A stretch of 64,000 nucleotides of DNA from DASRJW01 sp035649435. GTDB lineage: Bacteria > Krumholzibacteriota > Krumholzibacteriia > G020349025. Numbering within the stretch: the first letter of the stretch is position 1; each line of letters starts with the position of its first letter. A program made the position numbers and the translations under genes. The stretch is from assembly GCA_035649435.1 (NCBI GenBank), contig DASRJO010000105.1:6329-70328 (forward strand). The letters are read 5' to 3'. Positions 17,501-24,787 of this stretch are shown here, piece after piece. Below the pieces are notes generated by a model. It searched no databases. It saw only the letters and a list, made by a program, of their open reading frames with translations, and was not told the DNA's origin.

Positions 17501-20187
17501 GTGAAGCTGCCGCTCGGAAAGAGCACAATTGTGCCTCGCGTCGGAGCTGCGACCAGCGTCACGCTCACCGGATCGCCCTCGGGGTCGGTGTCGTTCGACA
17601 TCAGCCCCGGCGCCGCGATGTCGAGAGGCTGATCTTCGGGCGTGACGAAGACATCATCGGTCGCGCGCGGCGGATCCTCGACCGCGCCGATGGCGAGCGT
17701 CACGGAGCCCGTGTCGCTGCCGCCATGGCCGTCGTTCAACACATAGGTGAAGGCATCGGCACCGTTCCAGTCCGGGCTCGGCGTGTAGGTGAACGAGCCG
17801 TTGGCGGCGAGGCTCAGGCTGCCGTGTGCGGGAGCGTTCCCCAGTTGCACGCTCAGTGCATCGCCGTCGAGATCCGAATCGTTGGCACACACGCCGGGCG
17901 CCGCGACGACGAGCGGCACGTCCTCCTGGGTGGCATGATTCTCGTCGATGGCCGCGGGCGGATCGTTCACGGCCGTGACCGCGAGTGTCACCGTCGCGGG
18001 CTCGAGGCCGCCACGGCCGTCATCGGCAGCGTAGGTAAAGGAATCAGGCCCATTGTAATTGGCGCTCGGCAAGTAGGTGAAGCCGCCGTTCGCGGCCAAG
18101 ATGAGCGCTCCGTGCTGTGGATGTGAGGTCAGGATGACGGACAGCGCGTCGCCATTGGCATCGGTGTCGTTGATCAGCAAACCAGGCGCCGCGACGCTGA
18201 AGAGAGCGTCCTCGCTCGCGGTGTAGGAATTGTCCGCCGCCACCGGCAGCGCGTTGGTGCCGCCGCCTCCCGGCAATGTCTCGATCACGAGCACGGGTGG
18301 TTCGGAGCCCTCCTTCGAGCTGTACTCGAGGCTGTTCGTCGAGGCATTCTGCAAGCCGAAGCTGTACGTGCCATCGCCGCGGATGGCGGTGCTGACGTCG
18401 AACTCGACCCAGTCGTCTGTGTTGGCGACGCCAGCCGATCCGAGCGGCGTTCCGCCGATCGCCGGAGCGTTGTCCCAGGTGAGCGTTTCCTCCGTCCATG
18501 CAGTCGTGGTGGCCGGGAAGTAGTTCGACACACGATAGAGCGAGCCGCCGTCGGAACTGCTGTTGGTGACGTACAGCCGCAGCTTGGCGCGATAGACGCT
18601 GATGCCAGTCCCGGTGACGTTGAACTTGAGGAAGCTGCGGTAGCTGGTGACGTCGGCTTCGACGCGCAGGTCCTTGTTGCTGCCATCCGGCTGGGTCGGC
18701 GTGCTCGTGTTGCCAGATGCATCTTCGACCGGCGCGAGCGTGAGCGTGAGCGGCGTGACGTTGAGCGTCACATTCGTCGTCGCGCTCTGCATGCTGCCAT
18801 CCGAGGCGCGGTAAGTGAAGCCGTCGAGACCGTAGAATCCCAGCTGCGGCGTGTAGGTGAACGAGCCATTGGCGGCGAGAGCCAGGGCGCCGTGCAACGG
18901 GTTCGCGGCCAATACGGCGGTGACGGTCGTGCCGTTGGGATCGCTGTCGTTGGCGAGCACGCCGGGGGCGCTCACACTCAGCGGTTGCTGCATCACCGTC
19001 GAGTAGGAATCGTAACCGGCCACTGGAGGATCGTTGGCCGGGGGGATCGTGGTGACGGTGACCGTCACTTGATCGGTGCTGGCGAGGATGCCATCGCTGC
19101 CGCGCAGTCGTAGCAGGTAAGAGCCCGTGAGCGAGAATGTGGCGTGGGCCTCGGCGCTGGTGGAGCTGGTGAAGCTCACGCTGCCGGGGCCGCTCACCTT
19201 GCTCCAGGTGAGCGCGAGCGTCGACGAACCGGGATCGCGGTCGTCATCGGCCTGGCCACGCAACCAGGCTTGCTGCGCGATGCCGATCGCCAGATCCGGT
19301 CCGGCGTTGACGCAAGGCGCCAGGTTCGTCGGCGTGCCATCGAACGGCTCCCGGTCGATGAGAAACAATGGCACTAGATCGGTGGTGACGGTGACGAGGA
19401 TGGGTGGTTCGTCGCCGCGCTCCACTTGGATGCGCCGCACGTTGGGGGCGGCGAACGGGAAGTCGTCGATCCAGGAATGCCCGTCCCCGTGGATGAAGAG
19501 CACGGGTTTGCCGAAGGCGATGGCGTCGGGCTCGAATTGTTCGAAGAACAGAGTGCGGCCGCTTCCCGGTCCCGCCTGCGCGAAGAGAACGGCGGCGCGC
19601 ACGAAGGGCGCTTGGGTCACCATCTGTTGCTCGACCCAGTCGGCGTCGTCCTGCATGACGTCGTCGTCGTTCGAGCCACCGACCAGGTTGAGCCCGATGA
19701 AAAGGACGTTCTTGGCGACGAAGGCGAAGTTCTGCGGGCGCGCGGCTTGCCGCGAGACGGCGAGGCCGCTGCAGAAGTTCGATTCGAGACCCAAGAAGTG
19801 CGTGTTCCAATAGTTGAGTGCCAAGGCCGGGTCGTCGCAGTCCCTGGTTTCGTTGTCTCCGGGGCACATGAAGGCCGGGACCGAGAGCATCTCGAGCACA
19901 TCGGCGACCTGCTGGTAGCGGAACTCTTCGCAGGGCGTGCCGCCGGAGAAGATGTCTCCCACGTGCACCAGGAACTCGCCGGGGCTGTAGAGATTGTGAT
20001 CGAGGCAGTGCTGTTGCAGGACAGGGAGCTCACTGTCGTCGTAAGGGACGTCGCCGATGGCGGTGAAGGTGATGCTCTGGGCGCGTGCGGCGATTGCCCA
20101 GGACGCGAGCATGAGGCCGCAGGCGAAGAGAAGCCTGAAAGCACGCTGTCGTGCGCGCAGAGCCGCGGCCTGGCCGGAGAGGGCCAA
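11557..20187 (-). CDS. giant exported protein: metallophosphoesterase head, PKD-like, DNRLRE and 21 cadherin-like repeats, FlgD-type tail
   Basis: 2876 residues. In order: signal peptide (about 18-37); calcineurin-like phosphoesterase (about 38-270) with GDVPY, HVGDI, PGDNE and HGDGHSW; a PKD-like domain (about 288-378); one cadherin-like unit (about 387-480); a DNRLRE-like domain (about 490-640); 20 more tandem cadherin-like ('tandem-95') units of about 96 residues (about 647-2567), each with a core like APGVLGNDSDxDGD, HGTL, GSFTYTP, FTY and VNDAP; a beta-rich region of about 200 residues; and a FlgD/Por-type C-terminal domain ending in the KIVVVK sorting-like motif. The many Asp residues in each unit suggest calcium-stabilised rods, so a long stalk projecting the enzyme from the surface is plausible. 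The TTG start at 20187 has no clear ribosome site and is uncertain. The phosphoesterase lacks the usual His in its first motif (GDVPY). Confidence 0.88.
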   Translation of the reverse strand: MALSGQAAALRARQRAFRLLFACGLMLASWAIAARAQSITFTAIGDVPYDDSELPVLQQHCLDHNLYSPGEFLVHVGDIFSGGTPCEEFRYQQVADVLEMLSVPAFMCPGDNETRDCDDPALALNYWNTHFLGLESNFCSGLAVSRQAARPQNFAFVAKNVLFIGLNLVGGSNDDDVMQDDADWVEQQMVTQAPFVRAAVLFAQAGPGSGRTLFFEQFEPDAIAFGKPVLFIHGDGHSWIDDFPFAAPNVRRIQVERGDEPPILVTVTTDLVPLFLIDREPFDGTPTNLAPCVNAGPDLAIGIAQQAWLRGQADDDRDPGSSTLALTWSKVSGPGSVSFTSSTSAEAHATFSLTGSYLLRLRGSDGILASTDQVTVTVTTIPPANDPPVAGYDSYSTVMQQPLSVSAPGVLANDSDPNGTTVTAVLAANPLHGALALAANGSFTYTPQLGFYGLDGFTYRASDGSMQSATTNVTLNVTPLTLTLAPVEDASGNTSTPTQPDGSNKDLRVEADVTSYRSFLKFNVTGTGISVYRAKLRLYVTNSSSDGGSLYRVSNYFPATTTAWTEETLTWDNAPAIGGTPLGSAGVANTDDWVEFDVSTAIRGDGTYSFGLQNASTNSLEYSSKEGSEPPVLVIETLPGGGGTNALPVAADNSYTASEDALFSVAAPGLLINDTDANGDALSVILTSHPQHGALILAANGGFTYLPSANYNGPDSFTYAADDGRGGLEPATVTLAVTAVNDPPAAIDENHATQEDVPLVVAAPGVCANDSDLDGDALSVQLGNAPAHGSLSLAANGSFTYTPSPDWNGADAFTYVLNDGHGGSDTGSVTLAIGAVEDPPRATDDVFVTPEDQPLDIAAPGLMSNDTDPEGDPVSVTLVAAPTRGTIVLFPSGSFTYSPNPNTNGSDVFTYELRDVHGGTDTGSVTLNVTPVNDLPNAAGEGHATAEDTPLTIAAPGILANDSDVDGDVLVATVDAPPARGSVIVQPDGGFIYTPEADANGIDGFTYRVSDGRGGTATAAVGITLSAVNDAPVPTADSYGVAEDATLVIDAPGVLGNDVDVDGNSLTVALGTPPVHGTLMLVANGSFTYVPFTDFNGSDVFIYNVSDGQGGVRAQAVTLSVSPVNDAPGAASDVLLLDEDQPLVLAAPGVLGNDSDLDGDVLTAAVLDAPQHGTLVFAASGGFNYTPAPDFAGTDGFTYRVTDAASVTATATVTLIVRAINDWPVATGDGWSASEDLELRVAAPGVLANDFDIDGDALLVSLVSPPDHGTVVLGFEGDFVYTPNADWNGGDSFTYGLSDAKGGTTSGTVTIAVAARNDPPTAVNDADATPEDVRLDRSVPGVLGNDIDIDGDALEAVVDTPPAHGTLVLNANGSFTYTPGANYHGSDGFTYTLRDPSGASDAASMNLTVTAVNDPPSAAGDGFVTNEDNVLTIAAPGVLGNDTDIDGDALGATVVTPPQRGTLVLAAAGGFTYTPNRDVHGSDSFTYEARDASGAGDMETVVVFVAARNDAPAAQSDAYPAVEDTPLSIAAPGVLGNDADVDGDALSASVAAAPAHGVLQLGADGAFVYTPAPQYFGSDTFTYTLRDPSGATTTGSVALAVAAVNDAPLASADAYVTNEDGALVITGPGVLVNDTDIENDALSASTATPPAHGTLTFNPNGGFTYTPSPHYFGPDAFTYTVRDANGATGLGTVALSVQPVNDAPVAALDAYAADEDVALVIAAPGVLGNDSDVENDALSASIATSPAHGTLVFGPSGAFTYTPHPDYSGSDNFTYSARDPSGATGLGSVSLTVRAINDSPVATADGYATDEDIALVVAAPGVLGNDSDVEGDVLRVTLAGPPAHGTLSLDTSGAFVFTPEQDFHGTDAWSYRADDDQGGTRVGNVAVTVQPMNDAPAAVPSLFTTEEDVTLTIAAPGVLGSATDADGDALVASLASPAAHGTVTVSADGGFTFVPELNFHGADAFTIEVRDGKGGSVITTATLTVSPVQDAPSAVNDALDVDEDDFLVVEAPGLLANDVDVDGDAMSLRLDASPEHGVLRLEPSGAFTYAPSADYHGSDRFTYIADDGHGGNAIGTVTLAVAPVNDAPTARDDAFATDEDSALELPAPVLLANDADVDGDVLSVRPGTPPLHGTLQLRAEGGLVYTPTPDSNGPDSFTYIADDNAGGIATGTVFLQVGATPDVPRPIADTWTGAEDSEWMIEAPGVLANDADADGDALRAGIVRSPGHGTLALGEDGAFRYVPDADWHGNDSFEYAALDGTGRSASAEVTLAVLPVNDPPVAAQDSYGLDEDMPLDVGAPGVLVNDTDVDGEPLLTELHTTVAHGTLALRSDGSFTYAPSPDFHGSDVFAYTTRDAAGAFATTQVSLAIAAVNDAPLPGADDYTVTEDGTLHVDAPGLLGNDLDVEGDAMTAALVSGAAHGGVTLRPDGSFVYIPLPDYSGSDLFVYAVSDPAGAIRHGAVALQVTRVNDAPIAHADTFLVAAGTSLQQRTPGLLANDFDADGDTLHTVVLDVPKYGELDLRDDGSFTYTPDPGFTGLDGFTYRTSDSFAMHDATVRLDVEGRGVTYRESTTGTATFAIQVQTESGLAAVSGDLYLAAISSQPLGQVVDVQGMGLQWTRVKAQCGGQGENGLELWTARGVPSPGTIAAVFAAPVARAALAVSRYSGADPVDPLGSVTATNTAGLDAGCQSGDESASYEWLLPTLTEGGIIYRAVALRDREHVRTDGTFLRARAASGAQQATASIEVQDRAVDAGDHQTSGNFSSLVDWAAVAVEIRSAHIDDALRFAERLEVFPNPLRNHTLLRYMLYRRATVELSIFDARGRLVRQLLHEPRPPGRMQIDWNATTDRGHSLDSGVYFLRLRSDGHTLTRKIVVVK
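12505..18252 (-). repeat. 20 contiguous copies of a ~288-bp cadherin-like coding repeat
   Basis: The block encodes units 2-21 of the giant exoprotein, each about 96 codons. Landmarks recur every ~288 bases, for example the complement of APGVLGND and of GSFTYTP. Copies are clearly divergent at DNA level, with no two looking identical, so the array is old rather than freshly amplified. A further related unit lies at about 18740-19030, separated by the DNRLRE-like domain. Confidence 0.9.
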
Positions 20188-20288
20188 GCAATAGACGAGG
20201 ACTGGACTTGGAATCTTCGTACTGCCAGCGTAATTGCCGCTGCGGGGAGCTGTCCGCCGCGAGCGGTGAGGCGCATCGTGTATGGAGA

Positions 20289-20317
20289 ATTATACGGCCT
20301 CTCGCGCACCGAGAAAA
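20289..20317 (-). promoter_or_regulatory. candidate promoter of the giant exoprotein gene
   Basis: On the minus strand a perfect TATAAT occupies 20294-20289, with a weak -35 TTTTCT 17 bases upstream (20317-20312). The predicted start site is about 95 bases before the TTG start. The -10 match is strong in such GC-rich DNA; the -35 is poor. Confidence 0.5.
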
Positions 20318-20465
20318 GCCGAGACTCGAACCAACGCCCTGCACGCTTTCACGGCCTCGCCTACCGGAGTCACCATGGGTCGTGAAAGAGTGAATTTGTA
20401 GTCTGGGGCTTTTGACCCAACCAGAAGCGCAGCCAGCATGGCGTGGTCGCGAGCAAGAGGGCACC

Positions 20466-20500
20466 AAAAAAATAGGGCGTGCACGACGGCACGCCCTATT
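20466..20500 (-). terminator. strong Rho-independent terminator of the 1066-aa exoprotein gene
   Basis: A perfect 12-bp stem, AATAGGGCGTGC with GCACGCCCTATT (20471-20482 and 20489-20500), closes a six-base loop. On the minus strand it runs into seven T (20472-20466). It lies 26 bases beyond the stop codon at 20526. Confidence 0.9.
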
Positions 20501-20525
20501 CTTGACTTCGCTCTGCGAACCTTGC

Positions 20526-23500
20526 CTACTTCATCACGACCATCTTGCGCGTGAAGCGCTCGGTGCCCGCATCGAGACGATAGAAATACACACCGCTCGA
20601 GCTGCGTTCGCCGGCGTCGTCGAGCCCATCCCAGGTCGCCGACAGCCCGGCACCGGCAGTGAGCGTCGCATCGACGAGTGTGCGCACCAAGCGGCCGGCG
20701 ACGTCGTAAATGCGCAGCTTCACCGGGCCGGTCGAGGCGAGATCGAAACGAATCGTCGTCGTCGGGTTGAACGGGTTCGGAACGTTCTGGTGCAGCGCCG
20801 TTTGGCGCGGCACTGCGATCTCGTCGTCCTCCGACACGTCGGTCGGATTCGGACCCTGCTGGCAGGCGATCGGCAGGACGCAGCCGAGGATCTTCGACAT
20901 CAGGATCGTTTGCGGTGAATTCGGCGACGGCGGCAGGCTCGGGTTCTGGGCGAAATCGAACCACGGGTGCGACTGCAGGATCGTATTCCAGCGTTCAGCG
21001 TTGCTGCCGTTCATGACGATCGCCGCCGCGTTCACCGCCGCGTTGTTGCGCGGGTCGCGGTACGAGTGCGTTGCCACGGCGGTGCCCGCGGCACCCAGGG
21101 CGTCGTAGTCGCGGGAGATCGGACAGCCGCCGTCGAGTCGATACTCGTCACCGGTGAACGTCCGAGCGCAGGTGGCGGTGCCGCTCTGGCGGAAGGTGAA
21201 GGACGCGTCGCCCCGCACCTTGGGATAGGCGTCGGCCGTCTGGCTGGAGCCGTTGAGCACACTGCCCATGTTGGTGGCGTACAGCGCGTTGGCTGGCCTT
21301 TCTTGCAACGCGTTGGCGCCGATGACCCAGAGCGTGGCGAAGCCGGCTGGCGTCAGGCTCGCCTGGGCAAGCCAGCTACGGAACCAGGCGGCCTGGTCGA
21401 CTTTCGCCGCGTCGAGGTCGGAGCCGTCCGGCATCAGCCAACCGGTGGGTCCCGAGTTGCCGACGTCGTAGACGATCAGGTTGTAGCCCTGCGCCTGCTC
21501 CGTGGTGGCGCGACCGGCCAGTTGGTTGTTGGTGTTGCCGAGACCCTGATGATCGTAGACATCGTAGTGTCCCTTGTAGCCCAGCCGATCCAGCGTGTAC
21601 ATGAAGGACGTGCGGTTCACCTGGCCTCCACGCCGGCGCGTGTTCACCATCTGCACGTACAACATGCAATGCTTCTGCGAGGAAGCGGCGAGTTCTCCGG
21701 GCGTGGGGTCGAGATCACCATTGGCATCGTTGGCGATGCGCTGCAGATAAGCCGGGGCCCAATTGATCGCCGGGAGGAAGCTCACCTCGAGCATGCCGCC
21801 CGTCGCCATGTGCCCCGCATCGACGCTGGCGGGCACGGAGGTCAACCCGGATGGATCCGAGTTCGCACCCCCGAAAGCGTCCTGCGCGAACCAGAAGTAG
21901 TGCAGGATGTCCCCGCCACGGAAGTACGTGTCGTCGAGATCGACGCACCAGAAATCTGCCAGCGTCGCGCCGTTGCTGTTGCGCACGCTATCTGCGGTGA
22001 CGGCGAAGAAGCCGTTCGCGCCGACGCTCCAGGGCGGCGGCGCCTTGCCGACGTGCGGTCCTGCGACGATAGCACCGTACCATTGGACGGAAGAGACACC
22101 ACCCGCGCCGCGCGCGTCGACGACCTGAACCCAGATCGAATCCCCGGTGATCAAGTTCGGGCTGGTCCCGTTGATCCCGAGCTCCGTGCCCTGAGAGAAC
22201 GCCGTGGAGCCAAAACGGTTGGTGGTCGGGCGGAAGTGCTCGCCGGAACCGGGAGGGAATCCGGGGTGGATCTCGGTCGGGAACGCATCCTGCGCCTGTG
22301 ACCGGGCGTCGATGCCCTCGCTGATCGTGGGCCCGCTCAGGATGCGGCGGCCGATCCGCGTGTCGTCGATGTACGGCCCCGGTCCCGGAGTGAAGGTCGC
22401 TGGCGCGGGAATGCCGGCGATCCATTGCCAGTCGGAGGTGCGATGCCGCACCTGGATATGCGTGGCGGTGGGGTCGAACTCCGACGTCATGTCGAACGTG
22501 AGCGACAGCCAGCCGAAGAACGACAGCGAGTTCCACGAGAAGGAATGTCCCCAGCCGCTGATGCAGGTCTGGCTGTCGACGGTGCTGCGGCCGCGCACCG
22601 ACCAGTTTTGCACGATGCGGCTGGTACTGAAGAAGTTGCCGGGGAAGCGCCGGAAACGCAGGACGGTGCCGGTCGCCGTCGGCGTCGAGGCCAGGCTCAC
22701 CCATGGACTCATCACGACGTCGTCCAGCCAGTTGCGCACCACGAACCCGTCCGGCGCGAAGGCCATGCTCGGATCGTTGGCGATGGTGGGCGAGGTGTCG
22801 TCCGTCCACAGCCAGCCGCAGGTCTTGTTTTCGCTGCACACGTCGTTGTCTGTGATGTGCTGGAAGACACGCGACCATGCACCGAATGGTTTGCTGTCCT
22901 GGATATTGAGGAACGAAAGGTTAGGGTTCAAGGCGCCCTCGAACCCTTCGTTCACCGGCGTGGTGACGCCAGTGAGCGCGATGTTGTCGATGACGATGGC
23001 CGCGCCGATGTTCGTGGCCTGCAGACCGTCGCAGGGCGAGAAGCCACCGTCGGCGAAGAACGAGATGTAGAGGCAATGGGTTCCGGGACCGAAGCCGGGC
23101 ACGGGCAGCGCATCGACGGATCCTGCCGTTTCGAAGCCGGAAGCGGAGTATTCGACGTCGCGGAAGGTGGCGGCGTTGCTGCTGGGATCTGTGTCGAAGT
23201 TGACACGATTGAAGGAAGCGCAAGCGGAGTCGCGTTCGACTTGCAAGAAGTCGAAGCCATCTTCGGAGTCGACCATGTAATCGAACGACAAGGAGCCCGA
23301 ACCGGAGTAGGTGATGCGGATTCCTTGGTACCAGTCATTGTCGTAACCCGTGGGCTCCGCGCAACAATTGTTGTCGGAGTAGCCGAGCGCGGCGGCTTTG
23401 CCGGTGATTCCGCCGTTGCCTGTGTACGCGGAGGTGACAGTCCAATAGATGGCGCCGTCGTTCAGGACGTGATTGTCGACGCGCAGCCAGCCGGCGTTGG

Positions 23501-23726
23501 TGCAGGGGAAGCCATTGTCGAAGCTCCATTCGGCGATCCACACCGTGTCCTGCAGAGCTTTCTGCGGCGCCGGCTCGGTGCCCTCGGGGTCACCAAGGAT
23601 GTCCACGTACGCACCCGGGTCGGCGATTTCGTGGCGCAGTCCCGCAGGACGGGCGAACACGCTGCTCGCGAACAAGGAGATGATCCCGACACAAGCGCAG
23701 GAGATACGCTGGTATCTCTGCAACAT
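20526..23726 (-). CDS. large exported protein with MAM/jelly-roll-like regions and FlgD-type C-terminal domain
   Basis: 1066 residues. A signal peptide (CACVGIISLFASSVFA) occupies about the first 25 residues. Two beta-rich segments follow: one of about 200 residues with 'SLSFDYMVDSEDGFDFLQVE', and one with 'SWNSLSFFGWLSLTFDMTSE', both like the MAM/immune-inhibitor-A type jelly-roll modules found in secreted proteases. I see no HExxH or Ser protease motif. A later segment (YKGHYDVYDHQGLGNTNNQL, 'NLIVYDVGNSGPTGW') looks like a Rossmann-type domain also seen in large exported FCB proteins. The C-terminus is the FlgD Ig-like domain with QNVPNPFNPTTTIRFDL, ending KMVVMK. ATG 23726 is chosen because it starts the signal peptide and has a G-run upstream. 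Secreted or surface-bound; function unknown. Confidence 0.85.
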   Translation of the reverse strand: MLQRYQRISCACVGIISLFASSVFARPAGLRHEIADPGAYVDILGDPEGTEPAPQKALQDTVWIAEWSFDNGFPCTNAGWLRVDNHVLNDGAIYWTVTSAYTGNGGITGKAAALGYSDNNCCAEPTGYDNDWYQGIRITYSGSGSLSFDYMVDSEDGFDFLQVERDSACASFNRVNFDTDPSSNAATFRDVEYSASGFETAGSVDALPVPGFGPGTHCLYISFFADGGFSPCDGLQATNIGAAIVIDNIALTGVTTPVNEGFEGALNPNLSFLNIQDSKPFGAWSRVFQHITDNDVCSENKTCGWLWTDDTSPTIANDPSMAFAPDGFVVRNWLDDVVMSPWVSLASTPTATGTVLRFRRFPGNFFSTSRIVQNWSVRGRSTVDSQTCISGWGHSFSWNSLSFFGWLSLTFDMTSEFDPTATHIQVRHRTSDWQWIAGIPAPATFTPGPGPYIDDTRIGRRILSGPTISEGIDARSQAQDAFPTEIHPGFPPGSGEHFRPTTNRFGSTAFSQGTELGINGTSPNLITGDSIWVQVVDARGAGGVSSVQWYGAIVAGPHVGKAPPPWSVGANGFFAVTADSVRNSNGATLADFWCVDLDDTYFRGGDILHYFWFAQDAFGGANSDPSGLTSVPASVDAGHMATGGMLEVSFLPAINWAPAYLQRIANDANGDLDPTPGELAASSQKHCMLYVQMVNTRRRGGQVNRTSFMYTLDRLGYKGHYDVYDHQGLGNTNNQLAGRATTEQAQGYNLIVYDVGNSGPTGWLMPDGSDLDAAKVDQAAWFRSWLAQASLTPAGFATLWVIGANALQERPANALYATNMGSVLNGSSQTADAYPKVRGDASFTFRQSGTATCARTFTGDEYRLDGGCPISRDYDALGAAGTAVATHSYRDPRNNAAVNAAAIVMNGSNAERWNTILQSHPWFDFAQNPSLPPSPNSPQTILMSKILGCVLPIACQQGPNPTDVSEDDEIAVPRQTALHQNVPNPFNPTTTIRFDLASTGPVKLRIYDVAGRLVRTLVDATLTAGAGLSATWDGLDDAGERSSSGVYFYRLDAGTERFTRKMVVMK

Positions 23727-24048
23727 AATGAACCCCCCGAGACGTGAGGCGATGGGTGAAATGGCATTCCCTGGCAGGGGCGAACCCTCCAACCAACCTG
23801 AACGAAGGCGGTGACGACATGACTCGGCCCGGGAATCGCCGACCAGCGGGATCGGTCTCCGGACGCTATGTCAGACTTGGCATGGTGATTCTACCAAGGC
23901 CGCTCCAGGGGGGTCAAGGAAACCGCCTGGAATTGGGTGTGGAGCCGCAGCCTTGCCCGGACGTCGGGACCCGACATATAGTGGGCAGGAACCTGATAGG
24001 AATCGATCCAAGGTTCTGGGGGCCACCCGCAACCGGAGGAACTCGAAG
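23727..24048. other. divergent intergenic region, exoprotein gene/bacilliredoxin gene
   Basis: Contains the leftward promoter candidate at 23888-23917 and its long leader. On the plus strand only the ribosome site CGGAGGA at 24034-24040 is clear; I cannot assign a rightward promoter. Confidence 0.5.
23888..23917 (-). promoter_or_regulatory. candidate sigma-70 promoter of the 1066-aa exoprotein gene
   Basis: On the minus strand TTGACC (23917-23912) and TAGAAT (23893-23888) are separated by 18 bases. The implied 5' leader of about 155 bases before the ATG at 23726 is long and could be regulatory. Confidence 0.55.
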
Positions 24049-24483
24049 ATGCCCTACGATCCGATGCTTGTCCAACCCATGCGCGAGGAGCTCACGCGGC
24101 TCGGCGTGAACGAGCTGCGCACCGCGGCCGATGTCGACGCCTTCCTGGCCGAGAAGAATGGAACGACCCTCTTGGTGGTCAATTCGGTCTGCGGTTGCGC
24201 TGCCGGCCAGGCCCGGCCGGGCGTCCGCCTGGCGCTGCAGAGCGAGGTCAAGCCCGATCGCGTCGGAACGGTGTTCGCCGGGCAGGATCTCGAGGCGACG
24301 GCCCAGGCGCGCAACTACTTCGCGCAATTTCCACCCAGCAGCCCGTCGTTGGTGCTGATGAAGGACGGCGAAGTGGTGCATTTCGTTCCGCGTCACGCGA
24401 TCGAGGGCCGCGACGCCATGAGTCTCGCCAACGATCTGGTCGCGGCGTTCCAGAAGTTCTGCAAGACCACGGCGGCGCGCTGA
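24049..24483 (+). CDS. bacilliredoxin (BrxA/BrxB, YphP/YqiW family)
   Basis: A 144-residue thioredoxin-fold protein of the UPF0403 family. The N-terminus MPYDPMLVQPMREEL and the active site VNSVCGCAAGQARPG, with the hallmark Cys-Gly-Cys, are typical. These enzymes remove bacillithiol or similar low-molecular-weight thiols from oxidised proteins; the presence of bacillithiol itself cannot be checked here. ATG 24049 has CGGAGGA eight bases upstream. The next small gene starts two bases after the stop, so they are likely co-transcribed. Confidence 0.92.
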   Translation: MPYDPMLVQPMREELTRLGVNELRTAADVDAFLAEKNGTTLLVVNSVCGCAAGQARPGVRLALQSEVKPDRVGTVFAGQDLEATAQARNYFAQFPPSSPSLVLMKDGEVVHFVPRHAIEGRDAMSLANDLVAAFQKFCKTTAAR

Positions 24484-24485
24484 GA

Positions 24486-24767
24486 ATGGGAACCTTCCAC
24501 CACGACCGCGGCGCGCTGCACGGCATCACCGTCGTCGTGGATACGGCGGGGAAAGACGTCTACGTCGGGCGCTGCGACACGGAGGACGCCGAGGCGATCG
24601 TCCTGCTCGACGCCGACGTGCACGCCGACGGCGCGGGGGGGCGCAGCAAGGAAGAGTTCGTCCAGCAAGCAGCCCGCGTCGGCCACTGGAAGAAACACGA
24701 TCGTGTCGTCATCCCCGCGCGCGACATCGTCTCGGTGCGGCGCTTGGGCGACATCGCGGCCGGCTGA
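24486..24767 (+). CDS. small hypothetical protein linked to bacilliredoxin
   Basis: A 93-residue soluble protein with a beta-rich first half (ALHGITVVVDTAGKDVYVGR), an acidic middle (EAIVLLDADVHADG), a short helix (KEEFVQQAARVGHW) and VVIPARDIVSVRRLGDI at the end. I do not recognise the family. It has no Cys pair of its own. Its start two bases after the bacilliredoxin stop suggests a shared transcript and perhaps a shared redox role. Confidence 0.7.
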   Translation: MGTFHHDRGALHGITVVVDTAGKDVYVGRCDTEDAEAIVLLDADVHADGAGGRSKEEFVQQAARVGHWKKHDRVVIPARDIVSVRRLGDIAAG

Positions 24768-24787
24768 TGGCTCGGTGCACGACATCG

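Larger units (their letters stand above)
20188..20525. other. intergenic region between the two giant exoprotein genes
   Basis: Holds the promoter candidate of the left gene (TATAAT at 20294-20289) and the strong terminator of the right gene (20466-20500). A stretch at about 20330-20440 can be read as a short antisense frame, but nothing supports coding. I see no RNA gene here. Confidence 0.6.

Noticed and set aside
14221..18126. Long rightward open frames opposite the giant exoprotein gene (697 and 580 codons)
   Set aside because: They mirror the repeats on the other strand, have repetitive Arg/Gly/His-rich products without domains, and lack ribosome sites. They are a by-product of high GC and codon bias.
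12505..18252. Regularly spaced repeats that could suggest a CRISPR or satellite array
   Set aside because: Period is about 288 bases, copies diverge, and every copy is in frame within one large coding region of cadherin-like domains.
20320..20440. tRNA-like GGTTCGAGTC on the minus strand
   Set aside because: The supposed T-stem does not pair and no anticodon or acceptor stem can be drawn.
23953..24048. Longer N-terminus for the bacilliredoxin
   Set aside because: The family starts MPYDP, which matches ATG 24049 with a good ribosome site; the extension is charged low-complexity sequence.
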